A DNA stretch of 64,000 bases, from the NCBI GenBank assembly GCA_016458225.1, contig JAEMGR010000043.1, positions 37,740 through 101,739 on the forward strand. Direction: 5' to 3'. Under the pieces are notes generated by a model, which was not told the origin of the DNA, searched no databases, and saw only the letters and a program-made list of their open reading frames with translations. Of this stretch, positions 1 to 7,971 are shown one piece after another; position 1 is the stretch's first letter; every line of letters starts with the position of its first letter. The DNA comes from Myxococcaceae bacterium JPH2. GTDB taxonomy: Bacteria; Myxococcota; Myxococcia; Myxococcales; Myxococcaceae. Both the position numbers and the translations under genes were made by a program.

Positions 1-268
1 AGACCCGCGGCGCGGCCCGCTGCGTGAGCGCGAAGTACGCCATGGTCTGCGCGAGCCCCTCCACCAGGAGGACGCCGGGCACCACGGGCTGCTCCGGGAA
101 GTGGCCGGCGAAGTAGTGCTCGTCCGCGCGGAACAGGCGCACCGCGACGATGCGCCGCTCGGCCATCTCGATGACCCGGTCCACCAGGAGGAAGGGCTCC
201 CGGTGGGGCAGCACGGACTGGACAGGGGGATACACGCCAGGGGAGGGAGGAGGAGCCTGCTCGGACAC
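1..268 (-). CDS. 3-hydroxyacyl-ACP dehydratase, FabZ-like (3' end outside window)
   Basis: Hot-dog fold dehydratase that removes water from 3-hydroxyacyl-ACP in fatty acid or polyketide elongation. The first 89 codons are visible; the gene runs off the left edge. The segment LPHREPFLLVDRV at about residues 20-32 and the active-site stretch HYFAGHFPEQPVVPGVLLVE are classic for FabZ, including the catalytic His and the PG turn. The start is taken as GTG at 268, which lies 4 nt after the stop of the ketosynthase gene, so the two are almost certainly co-transcribed. Whether it serves primary fatty acid synthesis or a dedicated lipid or polyene pathway cannot be judged from the part visible. Confidence 0.9.
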   Translation of the reverse strand, partial: MSEQAPPPSPGVYPPVQSVLPHREPFLLVDRVIEMAERRIVAVRLFRADEHYFAGHFPEQPVVPGVLLVEGLAQTMAYFALTQRAAPRV

Positions 269-272
269 CGTG

Positions 273-1493
273 TCAGTCCACCGCCCGGAGGACCACCGAC
301 GCGTTGGTCCCTCCGAAGCCGAAAGAGTTCTTCAGGATGGTGCGCGGGCGCACCGCGAGCGTGGACACCGGCAGGTTCAGCACCGCCGAGGCCTCGTCCG
401 GCGCCTCCAGGTGCGGGTTCCCCGCGATGAAGCCCTCGCGCATCATCAACAGGCAGTACGCCACCTCGCTGGCCCCCGCCATCCAGCACTCGTGGCCCGT
501 GAGCCCCTTGGTGGACGACACCGGCACGCGCGCGCTGCCGAAGACGCGCGCGATGGCGCCCGCCTCCACCGCGTCCCCCACCGGCGTGGAGGTCGCGTGC
601 GCGTGGATGTAGTCCACCTCGGCCGGGTGCACGTGCGCGCGCTGGAGGGCCTGCGTCATGGTCCGCGTGGCGCCCCCGCCGCTGGGGTTGGTGAGGTGCT
701 CGCCGTCGCACCCGAACGCGTAGCTGGACACCTCGGCGTAGATGCGCGCCCCGCGCTCGCGCGCCGAGTCCAGCGACTCCACCACCAGCGCCGCGCCGCC
801 GCCCGAGGGCACCAGGCCATCGCGCTTCGAGTCGAACGGCCGCGACGCGCGCGCCGGATCCGAGTCATTGGCGGACAGCGCGCCCAGCGCGTCGAACGCG
901 GCCATGCCCTGCCACGACGTCTCCTGCGCGCCGCCGCACAGCACCACCCGCTGCTGCTCGGTGGCGATCAGCATGGCGGCCTGTCCCAGCGCGTGCAGCC
1001 CGCTGGCGCACGCGGCGGACAGCGACCAGCAGGCCCCCTGCAAGCCCAGGAGCGTGGCCAGGTTCATGGTGACCGTGGAGTTCATCACCCGGATGATGTG
1101 CCCGCTGCCCAGCGCGCCGGTGCGACCCGCGGCGGACAGCTCGGTGAACATCACCTCGGCGGCCTGGCAGGTGGAGTCGTTGCCGAAGATGGCGCCCACG
1201 TCCGGCGACGCGAGCGAGGCGCGATCCAACCCCGCGTCCTCGATGGCATCCAGCGCCGCGGCACAGCCATACGCGGCGGCCTCGCCCATCGTCCGGCGCG
1301 CCTTTCGATCGAACCGGCGAGCGGGGTCGAACCCGCGCACGACTCCGGTGAGACTCGAGCGGAACCCCCGCGCCTTGCGCTCCGGGTCGATGCCGATGCC
1401 CGAGCGACCTTCCCGCAAGGACTGGGTGACCTCGGGCAAGTTCGTCCCGATGGCGGAAATGACCCCGAGTCCGGTGATGACCACACGCTTCAT
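273..1493 (-). CDS. fabF: beta-ketoacyl-ACP synthase II (FabF-like ketosynthase)
   Basis: Condensing enzyme that extends acyl-ACP with malonyl-ACP. The 406-residue product is close to the usual FabF length of about 410. It starts MKRVVITGLGVISAIG. The Cys-His-His triad is visible: Cys162 in SAACASGLHALG, His299 in HAHATSTPVGDAVE and His334 in TKGLTGHECWMAGASE, and the C-terminal NSFGFGGTNAS loop is present. The ATG at 1493 is chosen because the family begins exactly there; an in-frame extension upstream has no family likeness and would run into fabG. It sits between a FabG-like and a FabZ-like gene with gaps of 35 and 4 nt, forming a reductase-synthase-dehydratase operon. It may belong to a secondary lipid or polyene pathway rather than bulk fatty acid synthesis. 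Confidence 0.95.
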   Translation of the reverse strand: MKRVVITGLGVISAIGTNLPEVTQSLREGRSGIGIDPERKARGFRSSLTGVVRGFDPARRFDRKARRTMGEAAAYGCAAALDAIEDAGLDRASLASPDVGAIFGNDSTCQAAEVMFTELSAAGRTGALGSGHIIRVMNSTVTMNLATLLGLQGACWSLSAACASGLHALGQAAMLIATEQQRVVLCGGAQETSWQGMAAFDALGALSANDSDPARASRPFDSKRDGLVPSGGGAALVVESLDSARERGARIYAEVSSYAFGCDGEHLTNPSGGGATRTMTQALQRAHVHPAEVDYIHAHATSTPVGDAVEAGAIARVFGSARVPVSSTKGLTGHECWMAGASEVAYCLLMMREGFIAGNPHLEAPDEASAVLNLPVSTLAVRPRTILKNSFGFGGTNASVVLRAVD

Positions 1494-1528
1494 GAACGCA
1501 AAGCCCCCTCGCACAGCCCCGCGAGCTG

Positions 1529-2257
1529 CTACTCCATCCACATCCCGCCGTTGACGCTCAGCACCTGCCCCGTGACGTACGCGGCCTCGTCCGAGCACAG
1601 GTAGCGCACGACATGGGCCACCTCCGCGGGGCGCCCCACGCGGCCCACCGGGACGAGCGAGAGCAGCTCCTTCACGGGCGCGCCCTCCAGCATCTCGGTG
1701 TCGATGAGGCCCGGCGACACGACGTTGACCGTGATGCCCCGGGGCGCCAGCTCCAGCGACAGCGAGCGCGCCGCCGCCACCATCGCGCCCTTGGTGGCCG
1801 CGTACGCGACCTGCCCGGGGTTGCCGCGCTGGGCGGCCACCGACGACATCAGCACGATGCGCCCGCGGCGCTGACGCACCATGGACTTCACCACCGGCCG
1901 CGCCACCGCGAAGAAACCGCCCAGGTTGGTGCCAATGACCTCGTCCCAGCTCGCGTCATCCGTGAGGGCGAACAGTCCGTTGCGGGTGATGCCGGCGTTG
2001 AGCACCACCGCGTCCAGCGGACCCTGCTCATCCAGGAGCCGCCGCATGGCGTCCTGGGTCTGGGCGCGATCCGCGACGTCGAAGGAGACCCGCAGCGGCT
2101 CCGGTCCCCCCGCGCTCACGATGCGACGGGCCACCTCCAGGGCGGCGTCCTCGCGGCTGCGGTAGTGCAACCAGACCCGATATCCCGCGGCCCCGAGGGC
2201 CTCCGCCGTCGCGGCCCCAATACCCCTGCTCGCTCCTGTGATGAGGGCCTGCTTCAC
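1529..2257 (-). CDS. fabG: 3-oxoacyl-ACP reductase, FabG-like SDR
   Basis: Short-chain dehydrogenase that reduces 3-ketoacyl-ACP with NADPH. The 242-residue length is typical of FabG. The nucleotide-binding motif GASRGIGAATA is at residues 8-18, the NAG motif at 87-89, and the catalytic Ser139, Tyr152 and Lys156 lie in MSSVAAQRGNPGQVAYAATK. The N-terminal sequence fits a GTG start at 2257 (VKQALITGASRG); the longer in-frame form adds 16 residues without family likeness. It is the first gene of the minus-strand reductase/synthase/dehydratase set and is divergent from the acyl carrier protein gene across about 170 bp, which should hold both promoters. Confidence 0.92.
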   Translation of the reverse strand: MKQALITGASRGIGAATAEALGAAGYRVWLHYRSREDAALEVARRIVSAGGPEPLRVSFDVADRAQTQDAMRRLLDEQGPLDAVVLNAGITRNGLFALTDDASWDEVIGTNLGGFFAVARPVVKSMVRQRRGRIVLMSSVAAQRGNPGQVAYAATKGAMVAAARSLSLELAPRGITVNVVSPGLIDTEMLEGAPVKELLSLVPVGRVGRPAEVAHVVRYLCSDEAAYVTGQVLSVNGGMWME

Positions 2258-2429
2258 TGGCGTGTCTCGGTCCGGGAACGTCCACCCGTGGACGCAGTGC
2301 CCCACTTAACATACCGGCGGACCGGCACCAACGAGGGAGGCGGACGGCCGCCTGCCCCCGCCCCGGTACAACTCCGGACGTCGCCAGGATTGACCCTGCT
2401 CGCCCAAGACTGCTACCGAGGCGCTCCCC

Positions 2430-2696
2430 ATGGGTGAACAGAACCTGGCCGAGAAGGCCATCCAGATTGTCAACCAGACCCTCGTCTCCGAGTTCGAGCT
2501 CGACCCCGCCGCCGTCGTCCCCGAGGCGCGGATGCGCGAGGACCTCCACCTCGACAGCCTGGACGCGGTGGACCTCATCGTCGCGCTGGAGAAGGCCCTC
2601 GGCGTGCAGATTCCCGAGACCGAGGCGCGCGAGATGCGCACGGTGGGCGACGTGCACCAGTACGTCCTGAAGATGGCGGCCGAGCGCGGGCAGTAG
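2430..2696 (+). CDS. acyl carrier protein
   Basis: Small acidic carrier of 88 residues that shuttles acyl chains on a 4'-phosphopantetheine arm. The attachment site is Ser43 in LHLDSLDAVDLIVALE, which fits the DSL motif of the family, and the surrounding helices look complete. It is transcribed away from the FabG/FabF/FabZ-like genes, from the same intergenic region, so it is probably the dedicated carrier of that set. Its stop lies only 10 nt from the stop of the convergent hydrolase gene. Confidence 0.95.
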   Translation: MGEQNLAEKAIQIVNQTLVSEFELDPAAVVPEARMREDLHLDSLDAVDLIVALEKALGVQIPETEAREMRTVGDVHQYVLKMAAERGQ

Positions 2697-2706
2697 CCGC
2701 CTTCGC

Positions 2707-3477
2707 TCACGCGCCCGCGAGCAGCTCCGCGAGCGCGCGGCCCAGTCCCTCGGGGTCCTCCTCGGAGAAGCCGTGGCCGGACCCCGCCACGGTCACCACG
2801 CGGACTCCCGCCTCCGCCACCTGGCGCGCCGTCTCGTGCGTCGCCGCGTCCGACAGGCCGCCCAGCACGTAGCCCTTGTGCGCGACGGCGAGCAAGGCGA
2901 AGCGCGGAATCAGCCCCTGCCCCACGCGAACCAACGACGACGCGCTCCGGTGGAACGTCACCGGGTCGCTCTGGAGGAGGCTCGCGCGATACGCCTCAGA
3001 AGACGACCCCGAGCACCACGCGCCCCAGCCCGCGACGAAGTCCTCCAGGCGCATCGCCGCGGCCACCGCGCTGCCCGTCGCGTCCTCGGCGCGCAGGTTC
3101 GGCTCGGCCAGGAGCAAGGCGCTCGGTGGATGCCCCCGCGCGACCATCTCCTCCGCGACCCGCAGGGCCAGCGTGCCGCCCATGCTGTGCCCCACCAGCG
3201 CCACGGGCATGCTCTCGCGCACGAGCGCTCCGGCGAGCAGCCGCGCCAGCACGTCCAGGTCGGGGTCGAAGTCTGGCGGGCGCGCGGTGAGGCCGAAGCC
3301 CGGCAGGTCCACCCAGAGGCTGGCCCGGCCCGCCAACGCGGGGGCCTTGGCCACGGGCGGCCAGTCCTGACTCCCCGCGCAGCCCAGGCCGTGCAGGTAC
3401 ACCAGCAAGGGGCCACGGCCCTCGGTGCGGCCTCCCTCCAGAGAGGGGCCACCCGGCAACTCGAGTCGCATGCGCAT
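2707..3477 (-). CDS. alpha/beta hydrolase
   Basis: Alpha/beta-hydrolase fold protein of 256 residues. The oxyanion loop YLHGLGCAG is near residues 27-35, the nucleophile elbow GHSMGG holds Ser98, and the likely catalytic His is His235 in AGSGHGFSEED. No signal peptide is seen, so it should be cytoplasmic. Its closeness to a carrier protein and fatty-acid enzymes would fit a thioesterase or acyl-ester hydrolase, but that is inference from position only; the substrate is unknown. It is convergent with the carrier gene and lies 14 nt downstream of the YebC-type gene, with which it may be co-transcribed. Confidence 0.85.
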   Translation of the reverse strand: MRMRLELPGGPSLEGGRTEGRGPLLVYLHGLGCAGSQDWPPVAKAPALAGRASLWVDLPGFGLTARPPDFDPDLDVLARLLAGALVRESMPVALVGHSMGGTLALRVAEEMVARGHPPSALLLAEPNLRAEDATGSAVAAAMRLEDFVAGWGAWCSGSSSEAYRASLLQSDPVTFHRSASSLVRVGQGLIPRFALLAVAHKGYVLGGLSDAATHETARQVAEAGVRVVTVAGSGHGFSEEDPEGLGRALAELLAGA

Positions 3478-3491
3478 GGGCGACAGCCCGC

Positions 3492-4214
3492 TCAGCCCAG
3501 GTTGTGGAAGACGCGCTGCACGTCGTCGTCCTGCTCCAGCGCGTCCACCATCTCCAGCACCTCGTGCGCCTTGTCCTCGGGCAGCTCCACGAGGTTCATC
3601 GGCACGTACTCGGACTCGGCGGACAGGGGCGTCAGCCCGCGCGCCTCGATGGCCGCCTGGAGCTGACCGAAGTCGTTGAAGGCGCCGCGGATGACGATCT
3701 GCTTCTCGCCCTTCTCGTTCACGCTCTCGCCCATCTCCTGGAGACCGTGGTCGATGAGGTCCAACTCCAGCGCCTCCAGGTCCAGCCCCTCCGGAGCGAG
3801 GCGGAAGACGCCCATGCGCTGGAAGAGGAAGCCCACGCTGCCCGTGGTGCCCAGGTTGCCGCCGCCGTCCTTGAAGTGCATGCGCACGTTGGCCACGGTG
3901 CGCACCACGTTGTCCGTGGCCGTCTCCACCAGCACCGCGATGCCGTGGGGGCCGTAGCCCTCGTAGAGGACGACCTCGTACGCGTGCTCGTCCTGGCCGG
4001 TGGCGCGCTTGATGGCTGCTTCCACCTTGTCCTTGGGCATGTTGCCCGCGCGCGCGTTCTGGAGCGCGCGCCGGAGCGCCGGATTGGTGTCCGGGTTGGC
4101 GCTGCCCGACTTCACCGCGATGGCGATGTCCTTGCTGATCCGGGCGAACAGCTTCGCCATCCGGTTCCAGCGGGCGAACATCGTCGTCTTCCGGGTCTCG
4201 AAGATTCTTCCCAT
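3492..4214 (-). CDS. YebC/PmpR family protein
   Basis: Full-length member (240 residues) of the YebC/PmpR family. Members have been described as transcriptional regulators, and YebC has also been linked to relief of ribosome stalling. Family signatures include [20 protein letters not shown] near residues 44-63, the glycine-rich GYGPHGIAV segment, and [19 protein letters not shown]. The N-terminus [16 protein letters not shown] resembles the common MGR(K/A)FE opening, which supports the ATG at 4214. It sits alone between the histidine kinase and the hydrolase on the same strand, with about 58 bp separating it from the kinase stop. Confidence 0.93.
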   Translation of the reverse strand: MGRIFETRKTTMFARWNRMAKLFARISKDIAIAVKSGSANPDTNPALRRALQNARAGNMPKDKVEAAIKRATGQDEHAYEVVLYEGYGPHGIAVLVETATDNVVRTVANVRMHFKDGGGNLGTTGSVGFLFQRMGVFRLAPEGLDLEALELDLIDHGLQEMGESVNEKGEKQIVIRGAFNDFGQLQAAIEARGLTPLSAESEYVPMNLVELPEDKAHEVLEMVDALEQDDDVQRVFHNLG

Positions 4215-4272
4215 GGCTCGGACCCCACGGCTACACCAGCCCGCCCCCTCAAGTCCACGCTCCCCCTCGGGC

Positions 4273-5829
4273 TCACTGCGCGGGGACGGTGGCCAGCGGG
4301 GGCAGCTCCAGGGTGAACTCCGTGCCGCTGCCCTCCTCGCTCTGCACGGAGATGCGGGCCGCCAGCCGCTGCGCCGCGTTGGCCACGATGCTCAGCCCCA
4401 GCCCCGTGCCCTGGACCTTGGTGGTGAAGAGCGGATCGAAGATGCGCGGGAGCACCTCGGCGGGGATGCCGGGGCCGTTGTCCACCACGCGGATGTGCCA
4501 GGGCTGGAGCCCCCCGCCCGCCGCGTGCACCGTCACGTCCCCCAGCCGCTGGAGCGGGAAGGCCTCGATGGCGTTCTGCACCAGGTTGATGAGCACCTGC
4601 CGCAGGTACTCCCGGTCCACCAGCGGCGCGGGCAGGGACTCCGGCACCGCGTTGTGGATGCGGATGCCTTCGCGCGGCGAGATGACGTCCAGCACCTCGT
4701 CCACCAAGAGGCGCAGCTCGCAGGGCTGGAGCTGGAGCGGCCGCTCGCGGGCACAGTCCAAGAGCTCCGAGGTGAGCCGAGCGCACACCGCCAGCTCCCG
4801 GTCGATGATGTCCAGGAACCGCCGCACCCGGGTGTCGTCCAGGCTCCCTGGCGCCTGAGCGAGCCTTCGGGTGACGTAGGCGTGCGCGGTGCGCGCGGCG
4901 GCCAGCGGGTTGCGCAGCTCGTGGCTCACGCTGGCGGTGAGCTGCCCCAGCGTGGCCAGCTTCTCGATGCGGGCCACCCGCTCGCGCACGTGGCGCAGCT
5001 CCCCTCGGGCCTGCTCCAACGCCAGCTCGCGGGCGCGCTGCTCCTGCGCGTGGATGTGCTCCAGGTCGGCCCGGTCCACCGCCCGCTGGCGCATCTCGCG
5101 CACCATGGCCCGGCACACGCACATGAGCCCCACCACGGTGAAGGCCACCCAGAAGCAGTGCTCGAGCACACCGCCATGTGCGCTGGCGGCCAGCCCCTGC
5201 CCGCCCCACACCTCCAAGAGCCCCTGCTCCAGCAACACCCCGGCCCCGGCCCCCAGGAGCACGCCCACATCCCGGTAGAGGACCAGGAAGGCCAGCGAGC
5301 CGAAGATGTGGAAGTGCGTCTCGATGCGGCCACCCGTCAGGTGGATGAGCAGCGTGGACCACGACACCTGCGACAGCGCGACGACATGTCGGGTCAGCGG
5401 CGTGCCCGGCCGCACCACGGACAGCGCCATGGGCAGCGCGCTCAACACGAGCCCCAGCGCGAGCACCGCGCCCGGATGCACCGGGCGCGCCCGTCCCACC
5501 CAGGCGGGAGTCGAAAACAGCCAGGCCACGCCAATCCCAGACACCCACTGACTCAACAGCAGCCACGCGAACACCCGGTCTGTCCTGCGCCGGACGTCCA
5601 ACAGATGCTCTGTCAGCAATTGCGCCGCGCGCGTCTCACGCCCCGCCCCGCTCCAGGGTGCGCCTCGCTCCGGAAGGGGTGTCTCCGCCCCGTCGCACAC
5701 CTCGACCGACCCGGCGCTCGGGTAGCCCGCCCTCAGAGGCCCCCCCACACCGAGCGCGCCCCGAGGCTCACGCGAGCCAGGCCCACCCTCCAGCAAGGGT
5801 GCTTCCATGTTTCTTTCTGGGCTGTCCAT
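4273..5829 (-). CDS. membrane sensor histidine kinase
   Basis: Two-component sensor kinase of about 518 residues. After a variable N-terminus come roughly six hydrophobic segments (about residues 85-240) with a [18 protein letters not shown] stretch typical of myxobacterial sensor kinases, then a coiled-coil linker, an HisKA domain with the phospho-acceptor His303 in [14 protein letters not shown], and a HATPase_c domain with [33 protein letters not shown] and EEGSGTEF. The first Met of the kinase is placed at 5829; Met at 5808 is an alternative with an AGAAAGA-like ribosome site. A start further upstream (5955) is ruled out because it would lie before the apparent promoter. No response regulator gene is adjacent, so this is an orphan kinase. 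Confidence 0.9.
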   Translation of the reverse strand: MDSPERNMEAPLLEGGPGSREPRGALGVGGPLRAGYPSAGSVEVCDGAETPLPERGAPWSGAGRETRAAQLLTEHLLDVRRRTDRVFAWLLLSQWVSGIGVAWLFSTPAWVGRARPVHPGAVLALGLVLSALPMALSVVRPGTPLTRHVVALSQVSWSTLLIHLTGGRIETHFHIFGSLAFLVLYRDVGVLLGAGAGVLLEQGLLEVWGGQGLAASAHGGVLEHCFWVAFTVVGLMCVCRAMVREMRQRAVDRADLEHIHAQEQRARELALEQARGELRHVRERVARIEKLATLGQLTASVSHELRNPLAAARTAHAYVTRRLAQAPGSLDDTRVRRFLDIIDRELAVCARLTSELLDCARERPLQLQPCELRLLVDEVLDVISPREGIRIHNAVPESLPAPLVDREYLRQVLINLVQNAIEAFPLQRLGDVTVHAAGGGLQPWHIRVVDNGPGIPAEVLPRIFDPLFTTKVQGTGLGLSIVANAAQRLAARISVQSEEGSGTEFTLELPPLATVPAQ

Positions 5830-5878
5830 TGGCGTGGGCGCCTCGACGCGGGCGCGCTTCCCCCGGGATGGAGCCGCT

Positions 5879-5906
5879 GTTGTAACGCGACAGCAATTAC
5901 GGTCAA
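5879..5906 (-). promoter_or_regulatory. likely sigma70-type promoter of the histidine kinase gene
   Basis: On the minus strand TTGACC (5906-5901) is followed after 16 nt by TACAAC (5884-5879). This is a good match to a housekeeping -35/-10 pair and places transcription start near 5872, about 45 nt before the chosen kinase start codon. Confidence 0.5.
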
Positions 5907-5910
5907 GTCT

Positions 5911-5934
5911 AACTTGTCGCGGTTTACCGCAAGT
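5911..5934. promoter_or_regulatory. palindrome upstream of the kinase promoter (possible operator)
   Basis: GCGGT-TT-ACCGC (5919-5930) is a perfect inverted repeat flanked by partly matching CTTG/AAG arms. It sits just upstream of the -35 of the kinase promoter and about 110 bp before the divergent imm11 gene, a position suited to an operator. Function is inferred from position only. Confidence 0.3.
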
Positions 5935-6041
5935 CTTCCATCCAACGACAGACACGCCCCGAGGGCTCGAATCCGGAACGGAACGCGACTGCGTAACGTC
6001 TTGCCGGAAGGGCGTCAGCCCACGAAGAAGGAGCCAAGGGA

Positions 6042-6581
6042 GTGAGCGCGACAGCCGAATACAGGATGCTGGACCTGCGTGGGGGCCGCCACCTGCCTCC
6101 GCTGCGCTGGGAGAAGGACGAGGCCTTCTGCTTCACGGGCAAGGGACTGTTCCTCAACTCCCCCATCCTCCTGGGCTTCGCCGAGCCCGCGCCGCGCGCG
6201 GCCACGTTGCTGGACGGCTACGGGCTGCCGGAGCCGGTGGTGTCCCCCCAGGTGAAGAACGCGCTGGAGCCGCTGGAGCTGTTCGCCACGCAGTTCGTGC
6301 CGGCGGACGTGCAGGTGGCGTCCGGGTTGGTGCGCTACTGGCTCCTCCATGTCTGGAATCGGCTGGAGTGGAAGGACGCGACGTCCACCGGCCCGGACGC
6401 GCCGCCGCTGGAGAAGCGTCTGCTGTTCCGGCTGAAGGACGCGCCAGCCGTGTATCTCTTTCATGTCTCGCTGGTCGAGCGGCTGACGCCCTTGCGCCTC
6501 GCGGGGCTGCACTTCCGTCGTTGTGGGCCCACTCGCCCGGACTCGGGTGGAAGGGCCGCGGACCATCTGGCCGACATGTAG
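6042..6581 (+). CDS. imm11 / MXAN_0049-type immunity-like protein
   Basis: A 179-residue cytoplasmic protein resembling the imm11 family (formerly DUF1629; the MXAN_0049 immunity domain), which is greatly expanded in myxobacteria and predicted to neutralise polymorphic toxins. The C-terminal pattern, with YLFHVSLVERLTPLRLAGLH followed by FRR, fits the family. The GTG start at 6042 is preceded by a good AAGGAG site. No toxin gene is adjacent; the next genes are two DUF2378 proteins. Family assignment is by remembered pattern rather than alignment, so the immunity role is inference. Confidence 0.6.
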   Translation: MSATAEYRMLDLRGGRHLPPLRWEKDEAFCFTGKGLFLNSPILLGFAEPAPRAATLLDGYGLPEPVVSPQVKNALEPLELFATQFVPADVQVASGLVRYWLLHVWNRLEWKDATSTGPDAPPLEKRLLFRLKDAPAVYLFHVSLVERLTPLRLAGLHFRRCGPTRPDSGGRAADHLADM

Positions 6582-6681
6582 GGCCGCACCGGCACACGGA
6601 GGGGACGCGCGCACGCCCGGGCACCCGGTGAAGCCACGAGTGTTTGATGTCTGTCCAAACCGACTCCCTCGAGAGGCGGCG

Positions 6682-7356
6682 ATGATGCAATTGATGATTG
6701 AGGAGATGAATCGCTGGCAGGATCAAGAGCTGCGACTGCGGCTGGATGCAGCCAAGTCGGACGACACCACGCGAGGAATCTACTTCATCGGCGTTCTGGA
6801 CATGGTGAAGGGGCTCGGCGGAGAAGCCGAGGCCCAGTTGTGTCGTGGGGCGTGTGGGGAACTCCGTTTCAGTCGGTTCGGGAGGTATCCCGTCACCCGC
6901 TTCCTCCAGCTCACCCACTCGGCGGCGTATGTGCTGGCACCGCACTGTGGGGGGTACGAGGAAGCCATGCGGCGCATGGGTGCGCAGGCGGTGCTCGATT
7001 GTCTGACAGCGACGTCCGGCTTCAACTTCCTCATGGCCTACAACGTCCTGGGCGCGGCCTCGGGCAGCCCCCGGCGGCTGGTGGACGGGCTGCCGGGTGC
7101 CTATCTGCGCTCGGTGAGCTACGGCGAGCGCCACGTTTTGTGGACCACCGCCCGCAGCGCGAGGCTGTTCATGCGGCGTGACTTCATGCCCGTGCGCTAC
7201 CACGAAGGCGTCCTCCAGACGGCGCTGGAGAGCGTGGGCGCTCGCGGCGTGGAGGTGCGAGGACACCGCACCAGCCTGCTGGATTGTGAATACACGCTGA
7301 GCTGGGCCGCGGGGCGCGGCGAGCGCGGCGCGAGTCCTTTCCGGGGGGCCGCATGA
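6682..7356 (+). CDS. DUF2378 / TIGR02265 family protein (copy 1)
   Basis: Member of the Myxococcus-Stigmatella paralogous family TIGR02265 (DUF2378), of unknown function and about 200 residues. Diagnostic segments are DDTTRGIYFIGVLDMVKGLG near the start, AMRRMGAQAVLDCL, YLRSVSYGERHVLW and FMRRDFMPVRYHEGVLQTAL, ending LLDCEYTLSW followed by a short tail. The start is placed at the ATG of MMQLMIEEMNR at 6682; a GTG at 6628 is possible. Its stop overlaps the start of the second copy by 4 bp (ATGA), so the two are translationally coupled. The copies are related but clearly diverged. Confidence 0.88.
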   Translation: MMQLMIEEMNRWQDQELRLRLDAAKSDDTTRGIYFIGVLDMVKGLGGEAEAQLCRGACGELRFSRFGRYPVTRFLQLTHSAAYVLAPHCGGYEEAMRRMGAQAVLDCLTATSGFNFLMAYNVLGAASGSPRRLVDGLPGAYLRSVSYGERHVLWTTARSARLFMRRDFMPVRYHEGVLQTALESVGARGVEVRGHRTSLLDCEYTLSWAAGRGERGASPFRGAA

Positions 7357-7964
7357 CCGCGGCGGCCAAGGTCGACCCGTGGCAGGCGGACGAGGGCGAC
7401 CTGGAGGCACGCAAGTCCTCCTCGGGTCCTGGGGACACCGCGCGAGGCATGTTCTTCCTCGGCGTGCTGGGCGTGGTGCGCGCGCATGCGGGCGAGGAGG
7501 CCGAGCGCCAGTGCCGACAGGTCTGCGCGGAGACGCGCTACGTGCCGTTCTTCATGTACCCCATCCACGGGTTCCTGGAGCTGGCGTTCATGGCGGCCCG
7601 ACTGCTGGCCTCGCGAGACGAAGGCTTCGACGGCGCCATGCATCGGCTGGGCGCGCAGGCCACGGCGGACTTTCTCGACTCGGCGGTGGGCCGCAGCTTC
7701 CTGATGATTGTCGGAGGAGACCCCCGCCACCTCCTCACGTGTCTGCAGGCCGGCTACCGCACCGTGGTCAGCTACGGCGAGCGGCGCGTGGTGTGGTCCG
7801 GGCTTCGCCGCGGCAACCTCGTCATGCAGCGTGACTTCATGCCCGCCAGCTATCACGTGGGCGTGCTCACCGCCGTGCTCCAGCACGTGGGCGCGCGCAA
7901 CGTGCAGGTCAAGGGGCGGCAGACGGGGCTGCTCGACAGCGCCTACGAGCTGACGTGGAGCTGA
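7353..7964 (+). CDS. DUF2378 / TIGR02265 family protein (copy 2)
   Basis: Second member of the same myxobacterial family, 203 residues, overlapping the first by 4 bp. It keeps the family landmarks: DTARGMFFLGVLGVVRAHAG, MHRLGAQATADFL, RTVVSYGERRVVWSG and MQRDFMPASYHVGVL, ending LLDSAYELTWS. Family function is unknown. The coupled tandem arrangement suggests the two products act together, perhaps as a heteromer, but nothing in the sequence proves that. Confidence 0.9.
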   Translation: MTAAAKVDPWQADEGDLEARKSSSGPGDTARGMFFLGVLGVVRAHAGEEAERQCRQVCAETRYVPFFMYPIHGFLELAFMAARLLASRDEGFDGAMHRLGAQATADFLDSAVGRSFLMIVGGDPRHLLTCLQAGYRTVVSYGERRVVWSGLRRGNLVMQRDFMPASYHVGVLTAVLQHVGARNVQVKGRQTGLLDSAYELTWS

Positions 7965-7971
7965 CGCCCGC

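Noticed and set aside
4000..6045. Long plus-strand open frame across the YebC and histidine kinase genes.
   Set aside because: It lies opposite two well-supported genes, and its product is His/Gln/Arg/Pro-rich without motifs.
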